This document shows, in pieces, positions 1 to 9,778 of a DNA stretch of 64,000 nucleotides. How positions within the stretch are numbered: the first letter of the stretch is position 1; the number at the start of each line of letters is the position of its first letter. This DNA is from Tectiglobus diatomicola (GTDB lineage: Bacteria; Pseudomonadota; Alphaproteobacteria; Rhizobiales; Hyphomicrobiaceae), in the NCBI GenBank assembly GCA_039583345.1, contig JAZDSJ010000004.1, positions 47,128 to 111,127 on the forward strand, written 5' to 3'. The notes beneath the pieces were generated by a model. That model was not told the origin of the DNA and did no database searches. It saw only the letters and a program-made list of their open reading frames with translations. The position numbers and the translations under genes are program-made.

Positions 1-2171
1 GCTTCCCATAACGTTAAGGTGTTTGGTTCCGCCAATGTATAACCGTATTCAAAACCTAGTACAGCTTCTTCAGATAACATTGAATTTATTACTTCGAACC
101 TAGCCTGATCAGGTGAGACATATTTTAGTGGCTTGTAACGTTGCTCATTATCTTGATCCACAAGAACAGCGTGACGCTGCGAGAAAGTTCCTCGTTCTAC
201 ATCCTGACCGGAGAGACGGATTGGTAGCTTCTCATGTAGTAAAGTGCCGAAAGCCAAATGCTCAGCCATACCCCAGTCGATACCCTTCTCCTCTTCGATC
301 ATTTGCCGACGCTTATCAATCAAACGCACGGCGGTACGATGTGCATTAAAATCACTAGGTAATGTTGTAATGCGCCTGCCTACTTCCTTTAAGGTATTGA
401 TGTCAACGCCGGTGTCTCCGCGCCTTGCGCCTCCATCAGCAGGAGAAAAACCTGCCCATTTACCATCTAACCAATCTGCTTTGCTAGGCTTAAAACTCTC
501 TGCCTCTGCAAATTCTAGTTCAAGCTTAGAACGGAAGTCCGAGTGTATCTGGTCAACCTCTGCAGAAGAAACAACACCTTCACCTATCAGCTGCTTAGAA
601 TAAGTTGTAAATGTGGTAGGGTGATTCTTGATTGCACGGTACATTAATGGTTGTGTGAACATTGGCTCATCACCCTCATTATGACCATGCCTGCGATAAC
701 AAAACATATCTATTACAACAGGCTTTTTGAAAGTCTGACGAAATTCGATAGCAATTTTAGCCACGTGCACTACAGCCTCTGGATCATCACCGTTGACATG
801 AAATATAGGAGCCTCAATCATGCGTGCAACATCAGAACAATATGGTGAGGAGCGAGAGAATCGCGGATTGGTTGTGAAACCGACTTGGTTGTTAATAACA
901 AAATGTATTGAACCGCCAGTTTTATGACCTTTGAGGCCCGAGAGTCCAAAGCATTCAGCAACAACCCCCTGCCCGGCGAATGCAGCATCGCCATGTATTA
1001 GCAACGGAAGAACCTCAGTGCGATCTTTGTCATTGTGTTGATCTTGTTTAGCGCGCACTTTACCAAGAACAACCGGATCAACAATTTCAAGATGACTAGG
1101 ATTTGCAGTTAGAGATAGGTGAACATTATTACCATCAAATTCACGATCTGATGAAGCCCCAAGGTGATATTTCACATCTCCAGAACCCTCAACGTCCGCG
1201 GGCTTAAAAGATCCACCCATAAATTCATTAAAGATTGCACGGTGTGGCTTGCCCATTACATTGGCAAGTACGTTGAGACGCCCACGGTGAGCCATACCAA
1301 AAACAACCTCTTTGATACCCAATTGGCCGCCGCGTTTTATAATTTGCTCTAAAGCAGGGACCATTGCTTCACCGCCTTCGAGACCAAAACGTTTCGTTCC
1401 TTTATACTTAACCTCGCAAAACTTTTCGTAACTCTCGGCTTCCATTAGCTTGTTGAGTATGGCTTTTTTACCCTCATTCGTGAATGATACGTCCTTACCT
1501 TCACCCTCAATGCGTTCCTGTATCCAGGACTTCTCCTGTACCGTGGAGATATGCAGAAATTCCACACCAATATTACGGCAATAGGTTCTCTCTAGAATAT
1601 CTAGGATTTGTCTAACTGTTGCTGTCTCAAGCCCGAGTACATAATCAATAAAAATGGGCCTGTCGTAGTCTGCCTCCGTAAAACCATAAGTTTGGGGATC
1701 AAGCTCAGGGTGATCACCGGTTTTAATCAAATTTAGAGGGTCTAACTTCGCCACACGATGGCCACGCATTCGATACGCCCTAATTAGCATCAAGGCACGA
1801 ATTGAATCTTGCGTTGCGCGCAGAGAGGAAGCCATAGATATATCTAGGCCACCCTGAGAAGCTCGCGCACGAATTTGCGTATGCATATGGGTCTCAAGTT
1901 GAGCATAATCGCCCGACAAAGCCGCGACAATATCTTCATCGCCACTGGCATCACGAAGTTTGTTTAAAGGAACAGCCCAGGAAGCACCAGCAGCCTCAAC
2001 AGAAGCACGACCTTGTTCCTCCTGCAGGCTAGAAAAAAAATGCCGCCATTCGTCGGCAACTGATCCGGGGTTACGTTCGTAAAGTGCATGCATTTCTTCA
2101 ATGTACGAAATATTCGAACCATGAAGGAATGAAGTCTGGAGAAAGGAGTTGTTAAGCGGTTGACGCGACAT
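1..2171 (-). CDS. sucA: 2-oxoglutarate dehydrogenase E1 component, 3' end outside window
   Basis: Thiamine-diphosphate-dependent E1 of the 2-oxoglutarate dehydrogenase complex, which decarboxylates 2-oxoglutarate and passes the succinyl group to the lipoyl E2 (SucB). The minus-strand frame is open from an ATG at 2171 to the window edge, about 723 codons of a family usually 930-990 long. The N-terminus carries the expected SFLHGSNISYIEE segment, the middle has AHRGRLNVLANVMGKPH, then the ThDP region HGDAAFAGQG followed by FVINNQVGFTT, and the last visible part reads LGFEYGYTLAEPNTLTLWE. It lies 202 bp downstream of sucD in the same direction, as in the alphaproteobacterial mdh-sucCD-sucAB order, so sucB is expected beyond the left edge. 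No internal stop was seen. Identification is secure; only the C-terminus is missing. Confidence 0.96.
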   Translation of the reverse strand, partial: MSRQPLNNSFLQTSFLHGSNISYIEEMHALYERNPGSVADEWRHFFSSLQEEQGRASVEAAGASWAVPLNKLRDASGDEDIVAALSGDYAQLETHMHTQIRARASQGGLDISMASSLRATQDSIRALMLIRAYRMRGHRVAKLDPLNLIKTGDHPELDPQTYGFTEADYDRPIFIDYVLGLETATVRQILDILERTYCRNIGVEFLHISTVQEKSWIQERIEGEGKDVSFTNEGKKAILNKLMEAESYEKFCEVKYKGTKRFGLEGGEAMVPALEQIIKRGGQLGIKEVVFGMAHRGRLNVLANVMGKPHRAIFNEFMGGSFKPADVEGSGDVKYHLGASSDREFDGNNVHLSLTANPSHLEIVDPVVLGKVRAKQDQHNDKDRTEVLPLLIHGDAAFAGQGVVAECFGLSGLKGHKTGGSIHFVINNQVGFTTNPRFSRSSPYCSDVARMIEAPIFHVNGDDPEAVVHVAKIAIEFRQTFKKPVVIDMFCYRRHGHNEGDEPMFTQPLMYRAIKNHPTTFTTYSKQLIGEGVVSSAEVDQIHSDFRSKLELEFAEAESFKPSKADWLDGKWAGFSPADGGARRGDTGVDINTLKEVGRRITTLPSDFNAHRTAVRLIDKRRQMIEEEKGIDWGMAEHLAFGTLLHEKLPIRLSGQDVERGTFSQRHAVLVDQDNEQRYKPLKYVSPDQARFEVINSMLSEEAVLGFEYGYTLAEPNTLTLWE

Positions 2172-2294
2172 AGATGCCTGGCCTTGCAAAATATTTCAAA
2201 TAACAAAGTAGGTTAATAACGAAAGAAATGAACGTCCTGACGAGTAAATTCAAGAGATCAAGTGACACAGGAACAATTATGCTACATCCTGTCT

Positions 2295-2329
2295 GCCTAT
2301 AAAGCGATACTAGATACCGCTTTATAGGC
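2295..2329. repeat. Perfect 12-bp inverted repeat between sucD and sucA
   Basis: GCCTATAAAGCG at 2295-2306 is followed after 11 bases by its exact complement CGCTTTATAGGC at 2318-2329. In the operon mRNA (minus strand) this forms a 12-bp hairpin between the sucD stop and the sucA start. There is no run of T after either arm, so it is not a typical intrinsic terminator. An RNA processing or 3'-end stabilising hairpin that separates sucCD from sucAB message is a reasonable inference. Confidence 0.8.
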
Positions 2330-2373
2330 GTTTCGAGTGTAACAAAAGATATCGTGTTTTGATCTAGTGTGAC

Positions 2374-3276
2374 TTAGCCAGCCAAAACTGATGCTAAAGT
2401 AGTTCCAAGCGAAGCGGGACTGTCAGCAACTGCTATCCCGGCCGAATTCATTGCCTCTATTTTGTCCTCAGCACTTCCTTTTCCGCCAGAGATAATCGCG
2501 CCAGCGTGTCCCATACGGCGACCAGGAGGAGCTGTAACACCAGCAATAAAACCAGCCATCGGCTTCTTTCGTCCACGAGCTGACTCAGATTTAATAAAAT
2601 CAGCGGCTTCTTCTTCTGCTGAACCGCCAATCTCACCGATCATGATAATTGAACTCGTGTCCTCATCAGCAAGAAACATCTCTAAAACTTCAATAAAGTC
2701 CATGCCTTTAACAGGATCACCGCCGATCCCAACCGCAGTTGACTGCCCGAGGCCCGCATCAGTTGTTTGCTTAACAGCTTCATAAGTTAAAGTGCCAGAA
2801 CGTGAAACTATACCAACATTACCAGCAGCGAAAATGTTACCTGGCATAATTCCAATTTTACAAGCGTTCGGAGTGAGAACACCTGGACAATTTGGCCCAA
2901 GTAATATTGAAGAAGATCCGGAAAGCGCGCGCTTGACCTTTATCATATCCAACACAGGAATACCCTCAGTTATACAAACGATTAAAGGAATTTCAGCGTT
3001 GATTGCCTCTAGAATTGCGTCACCAGCAAACGGTGGCGGCACATAAATCGCACTCGCTGTGGCACCAGTTTTTTCCTTTGCATCCGCAACTGTATCAAAG
3101 ATCGGCAAGTGTGAAAGTTGCGGATCTTGATGCTTGCTGCCGCCTTTGCCCGGAGTAACACCGCCAACAATCTTTGTACCACAATAATCCATTGCTTGCT
3201 TGGTATGAAAAGTGCCTTGACTACCGGTAAAGCCCTGGCAAATAAGCGTAGTATTTCGATCAACAAGGATAGCCAT
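2374..3276 (-). CDS. sucD: Succinyl-CoA synthetase, alpha subunit
   Basis: Alpha subunit of succinyl-CoA ligase, which makes ATP or GTP from succinyl-CoA in the TCA cycle. The 300-residue product is full length for the family. It shows the CoA-binding N-terminus (CQGFTGSQGTFHTKQA near residues 13-28, then VGGVTPGKGG), the GPNCPGV segment in the middle, and the phosphohistidine motif GHAGAIISGGKGSAEDK near residues 255-271. It starts 27 bp after sucC ends and the two are surely cotranscribed. No damage is visible. Confidence 0.97.
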   Translation of the reverse strand: MAILVDRNTTLICQGFTGSQGTFHTKQAMDYCGTKIVGGVTPGKGGSKHQDPQLSHLPIFDTVADAKEKTGATASAIYVPPPFAGDAILEAINAEIPLIVCITEGIPVLDMIKVKRALSGSSSILLGPNCPGVLTPNACKIGIMPGNIFAAGNVGIVSRSGTLTYEAVKQTTDAGLGQSTAVGIGGDPVKGMDFIEVLEMFLADEDTSSIIMIGEIGGSAEEEAADFIKSESARGRKKPMAGFIAGVTAPPGRRMGHAGAIISGGKGSAEDKIEAMNSAGIAVADSPASLGTTLASVLAG

Positions 3277-3303
3277 AATCTCAAGTTTCCCCTATCTGCC
3301 AAC

Positions 3304-4503
3304 TTAAATAAACTTCTTAACTTCATCTGTAATTTTCTTAGCGGCATCTGCCAAATTGTCCGCCGGAAGAATAGTTAGACCAGACTCAGCAAGAATCTTC
3401 TTGCCTTTTTCCACATTTGTTCCTTCAAGACGAACTACGAGTGGCACTGTTACACCGAGTTCTTTCGAAGCAGCAACCACACCCTCTGCAATAACATCAC
3501 ACCTCATGATACCGCCAAAAATATTAACCAAAATACCTTTTACAGATTTATCATTAAGAATTATTTCAAACGCAGCCTTAACCCGCTCTTTCGGTGCGGA
3601 CCCTCCTACATCAAGAAAGTTAGCTGGCTCACAGCCGTAAAGTTTAATTATATCAAGTGTTGCCATCGCAAGACCGGCGCCGTTCACAAGACAACCAATG
3701 TTCCCATCAAGCTTGATAAAAGCCAGGTCATGCTTTGAAGCTTCGATCTCCATTGGATCTTCTTCTTCCAGATCTCGTAACTCTAATATCTCAGGATGCC
3801 GGTAAAGTGCGTTGGAATCAAAATTCATTTTACCATCAAGGCATGTTAGATGGCCCTGACTGGTAACGACGAGTGGGTTTATCTCTAAAAGGCTCATATC
3901 CTTCTCTGTGAACATTCGGTATAAATTACCTATCATCTTTACACATTGTTTTACTTGGTCACCTTCCAAACCCAATGCGTACGCAATTCTGCGACCGTGA
4001 TATGCCTGATAGCCAGAAGCCGGATCAACCGACATTGTGAAAATCTTTTCAGGTGTATCATGCGCAACCTTTTCTATGTCCATACCACCTTCAGTAGAGG
4101 CGATAAAAGAAACGCTAGATGTCTCACGGTCAACTAAAGCTGACAAGTAGAGCTCGCGTGCAATTGACGAACCATCCTCAACATACAATCTTTTGACAAC
4201 TTTACCACCATCGCCCGTCTGTACGGTTACCAAAGTACTACCAAGCATTTGCTCAGCGAAAGTACGTACCTCATCTACGGAACGGGCAATTCTAACGCCA
4301 CCACCATCGCCGGCTTTGCTTTCTTTGAATTTTCCTTTTCCTCGACCGCCTGCGTGAATTTGTGACTTAACTACCCACACTGGTCCTGGCAATTTACCCG
4401 CAGCAGCAACAGCCTCGTCAACTGAAAAAGCCTGAAAGCCCTTTGCAGTAGGGACACCGTAGGCGCGATAAAGCTCCTTTGCTTGGTATTCGTGGATATT
4501 CAT
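3304..4503 (-). CDS. sucC: Succinyl-CoA synthetase, beta subunit
   Basis: Nucleotide-binding beta subunit that pairs with SucD. The 399-residue product begins MNIHEYQAKELYRAYGVP, the family signature, and continues with an ATP-grasp fold: VVKSQIHAGGRGKGKF near 45-60, LLEINPLVVT near 205, and the C-terminal CoA-ligase part with NIFGGIMRCDVIAEG and VRLEGTNVEKGK. Length is normal. It lies directly upstream of sucD (27 bp) and 155 bp downstream of a ridA-like gene in the same direction. The call is secure. Confidence 0.97.
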   Translation of the reverse strand: MNIHEYQAKELYRAYGVPTAKGFQAFSVDEAVAAAGKLPGPVWVVKSQIHAGGRGKGKFKESKAGDGGGVRIARSVDEVRTFAEQMLGSTLVTVQTGDGGKVVKRLYVEDGSSIARELYLSALVDRETSSVSFIASTEGGMDIEKVAHDTPEKIFTMSVDPASGYQAYHGRRIAYALGLEGDQVKQCVKMIGNLYRMFTEKDMSLLEINPLVVTSQGHLTCLDGKMNFDSNALYRHPEILELRDLEEEDPMEIEASKHDLAFIKLDGNIGCLVNGAGLAMATLDIIKLYGCEPANFLDVGGSAPKERVKAAFEIILNDKSVKGILVNIFGGIMRCDVIAEGVVAASKELGVTVPLVVRLEGTNVEKGKKILAESGLTILPADNLADAAKKITDEVKKFI

Positions 4504-4658
4504 GTATACAGTCCCCCGTTTAATCTTTTTAAGAGGTGAGTTGGTGTCGCAATGTCACTCGTTACGTTATATAGAATTAGCACGAATAGACATGAGATCA
4601 ACGGTCCAAATTCTCAATTTTAGGGACTGCGCCAAAATTGATCATGTAAAAACGACTG

Positions 4659-5054
4659 TCAGTACTGTTGATGACTGTTTTTTATCGCAATAGCCTCGAT
4701 TTCAACGCGTGCACCTAGAGGCAAACCTGCAACCTGAATTGTAGAGCGCGCTGGAAACGGGGCCTTAACATAGGCACCATATATATCATTCATTTCTGAA
4801 AAGTCGTCCATATCAATTAAATAGACCGTTGTCTTTACAACATCATAAATTGTATATCCAGCCGAAATAAGTACGGATTCAAGATTTTCTAAGCACTGTT
4901 TAGTCTGATCTGAAACATTGTCTCCCACAAGTCTTTCTGATTCTGGATCAAGGTGAATCTGTCCTGAAACATAGAGCGCACCATTTACCTCAATTGCTAG
5001 ATTGTACGGTCCAATAGCTCGAAGCGGGACGGCTTTAATAGCGCGTTTAATCAT
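4659..5054 (-). CDS. ridA: RidA/YjgF family enamine/imine deaminase
   Basis: A 131-residue RidA (YjgF/YER057c/UK114) protein. Family members trim small trimers that hydrolyse reactive enamine/imine intermediates, such as 2-aminoacrylate released by PLP enzymes. Family hallmarks are present in order: IGPYNLAI near 14-21, YVSGQIHLDP near 28-37, QTKQCLENLESVL near 50-62, VVKTTVYLIDMDDF near 72-85 and PARSTIQVAGLPLGARVEIEA near 101-121, which includes the substrate-binding arginine at 103. It sits between mdh and sucC on the same strand. That location is not part of the usual mdh-suc block, so I read it as an insertion or a lineage-specific arrangement. The gene symbol is by family; paralogues with other substrates exist. 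Confidence 0.88.
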   Translation of the reverse strand: MIKRAIKAVPLRAIGPYNLAIEVNGALYVSGQIHLDPESERLVGDNVSDQTKQCLENLESVLISAGYTIYDVVKTTVYLIDMDDFSEMNDIYGAYVKAPFPARSTIQVAGLPLGARVEIEAIAIKNSHQQY

Positions 5055-5303
5055 TATATTGTTCCCTAAAACTAAGCAGTAGCATACTTATAAACTTACA
5101 GCACTTGGCTTTTATTGCAGAACAAGTGCTGAGGTGAAAAATACAAATTAAAGGCGGATAAAAGAGCTCTTACCGTTCATAATATTAAGAACAAGTTGTA
5201 TATAAATACTATGGATATACGTGATATTTACTTCTGTTAATAATAGCAAAACAGTTCAGTGCGCCGTATCGTATATATGGTGCGATACGACACACATTAT
5301 TTA

Positions 5304-6263
5304 TCAAGATTTACTATCTAACTCGACACAAGACTTAACAAGTCCGTCAACAGATTCAATTGACTTCATGAACATCTGCTTTTCGGCCTCGTTAAATTCA
5401 ATCTCTATGATACGCTCTACACCACCCGCACCAATTATAACAGGCACGCCTACATAAAGACCTTGTACACCAAACTCACCGTCAAGCAGAGCAGCGCAAG
5501 GTAATACACGCTTTTTATCTTTAAGATAGCTCTCAGCCATTTCGACCGCTGATGATGCTGGTGCGTAAAACGCTGAACCATTTTTGAGAAGCGCTACAAT
5601 CTCACCGCCCCCTTTACGTGTCCGCTCGACAATCTCATCCAATTTCTGTTGGCTAATCCAACCCATACGTACAATATCTGTTAACGGAATACCCGCAACG
5701 GTGGAGTAGCGTATCAGTGGTGTCATGTCATCACCATGGCCTCCAAGAACAAAAGCACTAACATCTCGGATAGATACTTTAAGTTCATCAGCTAAAAAGT
5801 GACGAAAACGGCTCGTATCTAACACGCCAGCCATACCAACAACATGAGAAGAGGGTAATTCTGAGTACTTTCGTAGCGCCCAAACCATTGCATCAAGTGG
5901 ATTAGTGATCACAATCACAAAAGCATTTGGTGCATATTTACGAATACCACCTCCGACCTCTTTCATGACTTTTAGATTAATACTAAGAAGGTCATCCCTA
6001 CTCATTCCAGGCTTACGCGGAACTCCAGCGGTTACAATACAGACATCAGCTCCTTCAATATCTGCATAGCTGCTAGTACCTTTAAGCTGGATATCGAAAC
6101 CTTCAACTGCACCAGATTGGGCTAGATCAAGTGCTTTACCCTGTGGCACACCATCCGCGATATCAAATAATACAACATCACCAAGTTCTTTAAGTGCAAT
6201 CAGGTGAGCTAGGGTCCCGCCAATCATTCCAGAACCGATCAAGGCGATTTTAGCACGCGCCAT
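5304..6263 (-). CDS. mdh: Malate dehydrogenase (LDH-like type)
   Basis: NAD-dependent malate dehydrogenase of the lactate-dehydrogenase-like class typical of alphaproteobacteria, catalysing malate to oxaloacetate. The product has the nucleotide-binding glycine motif IGSGMIGG near residues 9-16, substrate-loop VPRKPGMSRDDLL, the TNPLDAMVW segment and the catalytic histidine in GGHGDDM near 176. I chose the ATG at 6263 (319 residues) over the upstream ATG at 6269 because GGAG lies 8 bases before 6263 but only 2 before 6269. Familiar family members also begin MARxKIALIG. It opens the minus-strand TCA block and has a 573-bp spacer upstream that probably holds its promoter. Confidence 0.96.
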   Translation of the reverse strand: MARAKIALIGSGMIGGTLAHLIALKELGDVVLFDIADGVPQGKALDLAQSGAVEGFDIQLKGTSSYADIEGADVCIVTAGVPRKPGMSRDDLLSINLKVMKEVGGGIRKYAPNAFVIVITNPLDAMVWALRKYSELPSSHVVGMAGVLDTSRFRHFLADELKVSIRDVSAFVLGGHGDDMTPLIRYSTVAGIPLTDIVRMGWISQQKLDEIVERTRKGGGEIVALLKNGSAFYAPASSAVEMAESYLKDKKRVLPCAALLDGEFGVQGLYVGVPVIIGAGGVERIIEIEFNEAEKQMFMKSIESVDGLVKSCVELDSKS

Positions 6264-6836
6264 AGGCATTTCTCCATAAATTCATCTCATTGGACTTGTT
6301 GCTAAGTACATGGGCAAGAGTTTTTAGACATTACAAACGGGTACCATTACTGCTCGTTCCCCGCAATCACTTTGGAACAAATTGGCGCGACCTATATGAT
6401 GTCATTCACCAAGTTTCGTCCTTAATATTGACATTTTAAAAAAACTTATTTAGTCGAAATGTAAATTTAGCTTTATTATAGCGCTTATCTGAACCACTTA
6501 AGCTTTAATGCCGCGAGATTAGCTGCCGTAAAAAATAGAACATGCAGCACGTTAAAAACTTATGAGTTTAACTACGACCCAGTTCATATTAACGATAGAA
6601 CTTTTTTAAATTTCTATTACAAAATCGTATTTAATAGTAATGTAGTTTGAAATGTCTCATGACGTAATTTGGATCAAAAGCCAACGTGGTATTTTCTGTT
6701 TTCACGAAGTGATTCCAATCAGCAAACTATCCCGTGTTATTCTTGGTAATGCCTAATGGTGTAGTTTGTAATATTTAATTCAATTTCCTTAATTAATTAT
6801 CATACTTCTTAAGTTTATATTTAGACACAGAATTTC
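6264..6836. other. Non-coding spacer between mdh and hflX
   Basis: About 570 bp, A/T-rich, without a convincing frame on either strand. The mdh promoter should lie in the left part, but I found no clear -35/-10 pair. No gene remnant was recognised. Confidence 0.6.
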
Positions 6837-8216
6837 TCATTCACTTATCGCCAACTCTGCTCCTTTGAGTTTAATTCCGAGTTTTTGAGCCTGTGCTTTT
6901 AAACGTCCTAAATAGTCAGGTGCTATTTGCACTGTTACTGTTAAGAGACCATTATCATTTTGGAATATAGATATTACACAAGTATTTTCATGCAACCAAC
7001 TCATCAAGCGGCCAGAATGTGATGGTAGTAAAAGACTGAGTTCAATATCATTTGCTCCAAACCAATCAGAAATAGCACGACAAAGTTCTGAAAAACCATG
7101 TCCATTTGTGGCAGAAATAAGAAAGGTAGGATATTTGTGACGAGCAGATCTAGAGCAAATAGATTCAAAATTGCTAGGTTCAATAAGATCTATCTTGTTC
7201 CAGACTTCTATAATACGTGACTCATGACTATCTAGGAGAATACCAAGTTCGCCTAGTATACACTCAACGTCAAAGCATTGAGCTTCCGTTTCGCTATGAG
7301 AGATATCACGAACATGCAAAATGAGATCAGCATCCACAACTTCTTCTAACGTTGCACGGAAAGCTGCAATTAAAGTGGTTGGTAAGTCTGAAATAAATCC
7401 TACTGTATCTGAAATAATAACAGTACGCCCACCTTGAAGAGCTAGCGCACGCATTGTTGGGTCAAGTGTAGCGAAGACCTGATTTTTAGCTGCAACTTTG
7501 GAGTTTGTTAAGCCATTGAAAAGTGTAGACTTACCCGCATTAGTGTAGCCCACAATGGCGACTACCGGATAGGGCACATTACGCCTTTTTTTACGGTGCA
7601 GTTTACGAGTCTTAACAACTTTGGCCAAATCTTTTTCGAGCTTATTAATTCTAGCTTGCAAAATGCGTCGATCGGTTTCAATCTGGCTTTCTCCAGGTCC
7701 TCCTAAAAAACCAAAACCGCCACGTTGCCGTTCTAGGTGAGTCCAGCTACGTACAAGCCGACTACGCTCAAAAGTAAGATGTGCAAGCTCTACTTGCACA
7801 CGTCCTTCGCGTGTTCTAGCTCTACGGCCGAAAATCTCTAGAATCAAACCAGTGCGATCTATTACCTTAGCGCGCCATACTCTCTCCAAATTACGTTGTT
7901 GAACAGGACTTAGCAAATGATCTACGATAATCAGCTCAACATGCTTATGAGATATAAATTCTTTAAGCTCTCTAATTTTGCCAGACCCGAATAAAGTCGC
8001 TGGATTAGGGATCTGCACCTTAATAACATTCCTGCCAACTATATTAAGCTCTATCGCTTGCGCTAGTCCAACAACTTCTGAAAGTCTCTCATCCGATGCA
8101 CGAGCTTGAGTTAGTATTATTGAGTTGTTGTTTGGTGACTTCTTAATACTATTTTTTAGTACAGGCACTATAACCAACGACCGCGTGGGAGAACGAGAAA
8201 CATGCTCACTTAACAC
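6837..8216 (-). CDS. hflX: Ribosome-associated GTPase HflX
   Basis: HflX is a GTPase that binds the large ribosomal subunit and rescues stalled or heat-damaged ribosomes. The 459-residue product has the HflX N-terminal domain with the glycine-rich linker GGFGFLGGPGESQIETDRR near 166-184, then the G domain: P-loop GYTNAGKST near 223-231, DTVGF near 270-274 and NKID near 340-343. The start is GTG at 8216, preceded by AGGG about 10 bases upstream; there is no better ATG. It follows hfq by 117 bp on the same strand, the widely conserved hfq-hflX pairing. Intact. Confidence 0.96.
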   Translation of the reverse strand: MLSEHVSRSPTRSLVIVPVLKNSIKKSPNNNSIILTQARASDERLSEVVGLAQAIELNIVGRNVIKVQIPNPATLFGSGKIRELKEFISHKHVELIIVDHLLSPVQQRNLERVWRAKVIDRTGLILEIFGRRARTREGRVQVELAHLTFERSRLVRSWTHLERQRGGFGFLGGPGESQIETDRRILQARINKLEKDLAKVVKTRKLHRKKRRNVPYPVVAIVGYTNAGKSTLFNGLTNSKVAAKNQVFATLDPTMRALALQGGRTVIISDTVGFISDLPTTLIAAFRATLEEVVDADLILHVRDISHSETEAQCFDVECILGELGILLDSHESRIIEVWNKIDLIEPSNFESICSRSARHKYPTFLISATNGHGFSELCRAISDWFGANDIELSLLLPSHSGRLMSWLHENTCVISIFQNDNGLLTVTVQIAPDYLGRLKAQAQKLGIKLKGAELAISE

Positions 8217-8333
8217 TGACTTCTGACCCTAGTTTTGTTCATTTTTTATAGTATATGACCAATACTCCAAGCATATAGAGCTACTCACATATCAATGCCT
8301 TAAGTATTAACATACAAAACCATATAGGCCAGA

Positions 8334-8573
8334 TTATTCGGAAGTCTCAGATGCCACAAGATTTACCGTCTGGCAAGGCATTATCGTGGAAATAGCATGT
8401 TTATAAACCAATTGTGAGTGTCCATCCCGGTGAAGCAACAAACAAAAATTATCAAACCATGTAACCACTCCCTGTAATTTTACTCCGTTAATTAGAAATA
8501 TTGTAAGGGGTGTTTTTTGTTTTCGTACATGATTAAGAAAATTGTCTTGAAGAGTTTGAGCGCGTTCAGCCAT
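8334..8573 (-). CDS. hfq: RNA chaperone Hfq
   Basis: Hexameric Sm-like protein that binds small regulatory RNAs and poly(A) tails. The 79-residue product is the usual alphaproteobacterial size. It shows the N-terminal LQDNFLNHVRK (proximal RNA face), the Sm1 part LINGVKLQGVVTWFDNF and the Sm2 signature YKHAIST near residues 57-63. It lies between dat and hflX in one direction. Its retention in a reduced genome suggests that small-RNA regulation still operates. Confidence 0.97.
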   Translation of the reverse strand: MAERAQTLQDNFLNHVRKQKTPLTIFLINGVKLQGVVTWFDNFCLLLHRDGHSQLVYKHAISTIMPCQTVNLVASETSE

Positions 8574-8698
8574 TGTTATTATCCATTCTTCACTAGCTTT
8601 TTATTTATAAGTTTGCGCGTTCGGAGGCATATTGAATCCTATCAGGATATATTACGTATTTTAATGACAAGCTTATGTTAATTTTAAGTCAGTAACAT

Positions 8699-9565
8699 TT
8701 AGTTAGAACTTATTTCAGCCACGCTGTGGAATGCATTGCGCAGCATAAGTGTCACTGGGCCAGGACAGCCTTCACCAATGTCGTGACCATTTATAGACAC
8801 TACAGGCATTACTGTTGATGTTGAAGACGTGATAAAAGCCTCCTTGGCCTGCAGGGCTTCGCTGATACCAAAGGCACGCTCCTTAGGTTGTATGTTAAAC
8901 TTCTTTAAAACATCGATTAATGTAAGACGTGTTATACCGTATAAAATAGAAGAATCGACCTGTCTTGTCAGAACCTCATTATCATGATTTATAATCCAGG
9001 CATTACTCGAACCACCTTCTAATACCATACCCCTATCATCAACAAACCAGACTTCATGGGCACCACTAACCTTTGCCTTTTCTTTGGCTAAGCTCGCCGG
9101 TAATAACATTACGGTTTTAATGTCACATCGTGCCCAGCGTATCTCTTCGTGAGTTATCACTTTAATGCCAATCTCAGAAGCCTTTTTTTGATGGATCGGA
9201 TCAATAGTGCGTGCAATGCAGACAACAGTCGGTTGTAAATCAGCTTCGGAAAATAAAAAATTGCGCGATCCTACTCCACGCGAAACTTGTAAGTAAATGC
9301 TACCGTTGTGCAAATAATTCCTTCGAATAGTTTCCAGCATAATGTTGTGTAAGGCTCTAGCTGACATAGGGGGAGTAATGGACAACTCACTCAAAGACCG
9401 CAGCAATCTTGCTATATGATGCTTTTCATTAACCAAAAAACTATCTTTAACTTCGAGGACTTCATACACAGCATCACCAAATTGAAACCCGCGATCCTCT
9501 GAGTGAATAAAAGCATCACGATATCGTCTATATCGTCCATTTACATAGATAACACGTGTCATCAT
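8699..9565 (-). CDS. dat: Class IV PLP aminotransferase, probable D-amino-acid transaminase
   Basis: A 288-residue fold-type IV aminotransferase. The pattern EDRGFQFGDAVYEVLEV near 23-39 and the PLP lysine in RCDIKTVMLLPASLAKEKA (Lys near 150) fit D-amino-acid transaminase better than branched-chain aminotransferase. D-alanine/D-glutamate interconversion for peptidoglycan is the likely role. The gene sits between trkA and hfq, where alphaproteobacteria commonly carry a gene annotated as dat. The start has two adjacent ATGs (9565, 9562). Intact; a branched-chain or aminodeoxychorismate lyase specificity cannot be wholly excluded from sequence. Confidence 0.85.
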   Translation of the reverse strand: MMTRVIYVNGRYRRYRDAFIHSEDRGFQFGDAVYEVLEVKDSFLVNEKHHIARLLRSLSELSITPPMSARALHNIMLETIRRNYLHNGSIYLQVSRGVGSRNFLFSEADLQPTVVCIARTIDPIHQKKASEIGIKVITHEEIRWARCDIKTVMLLPASLAKEKAKVSGAHEVWFVDDRGMVLEGGSSNAWIINHDNEVLTRQVDSSILYGITRLTLIDVLKKFNIQPKERAFGISEALQAKEAFITSSTSTVMPVVSINGHDIGEGCPGPVTLMLRNAFHSVAEISSN

Positions 9566-9778
9566 TAAACCTTTTACATACTGACGTTCTAATCAGAAAT
9601 AGCGTTCATAATATAATCAAGCTTTTGCTAAAAGGGGGAGTTAGGCAAAAAAGTTATTAGACATTAAACTAGTTAGTGAATTAATTAAAATTTTGCCAAT
9701 TATTTTTCTATTCCATACAACTAGCGTCACAGTAGTGTCTTCAAGTTATTAAGCAAAGAGATTTTTTAACAAGAACTT

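Noticed and set aside
113..1352. Several plus-strand frames across 113-1352
   Set aside because: They are antisense shadows of sucA, which is open on the minus strand through the whole stretch.
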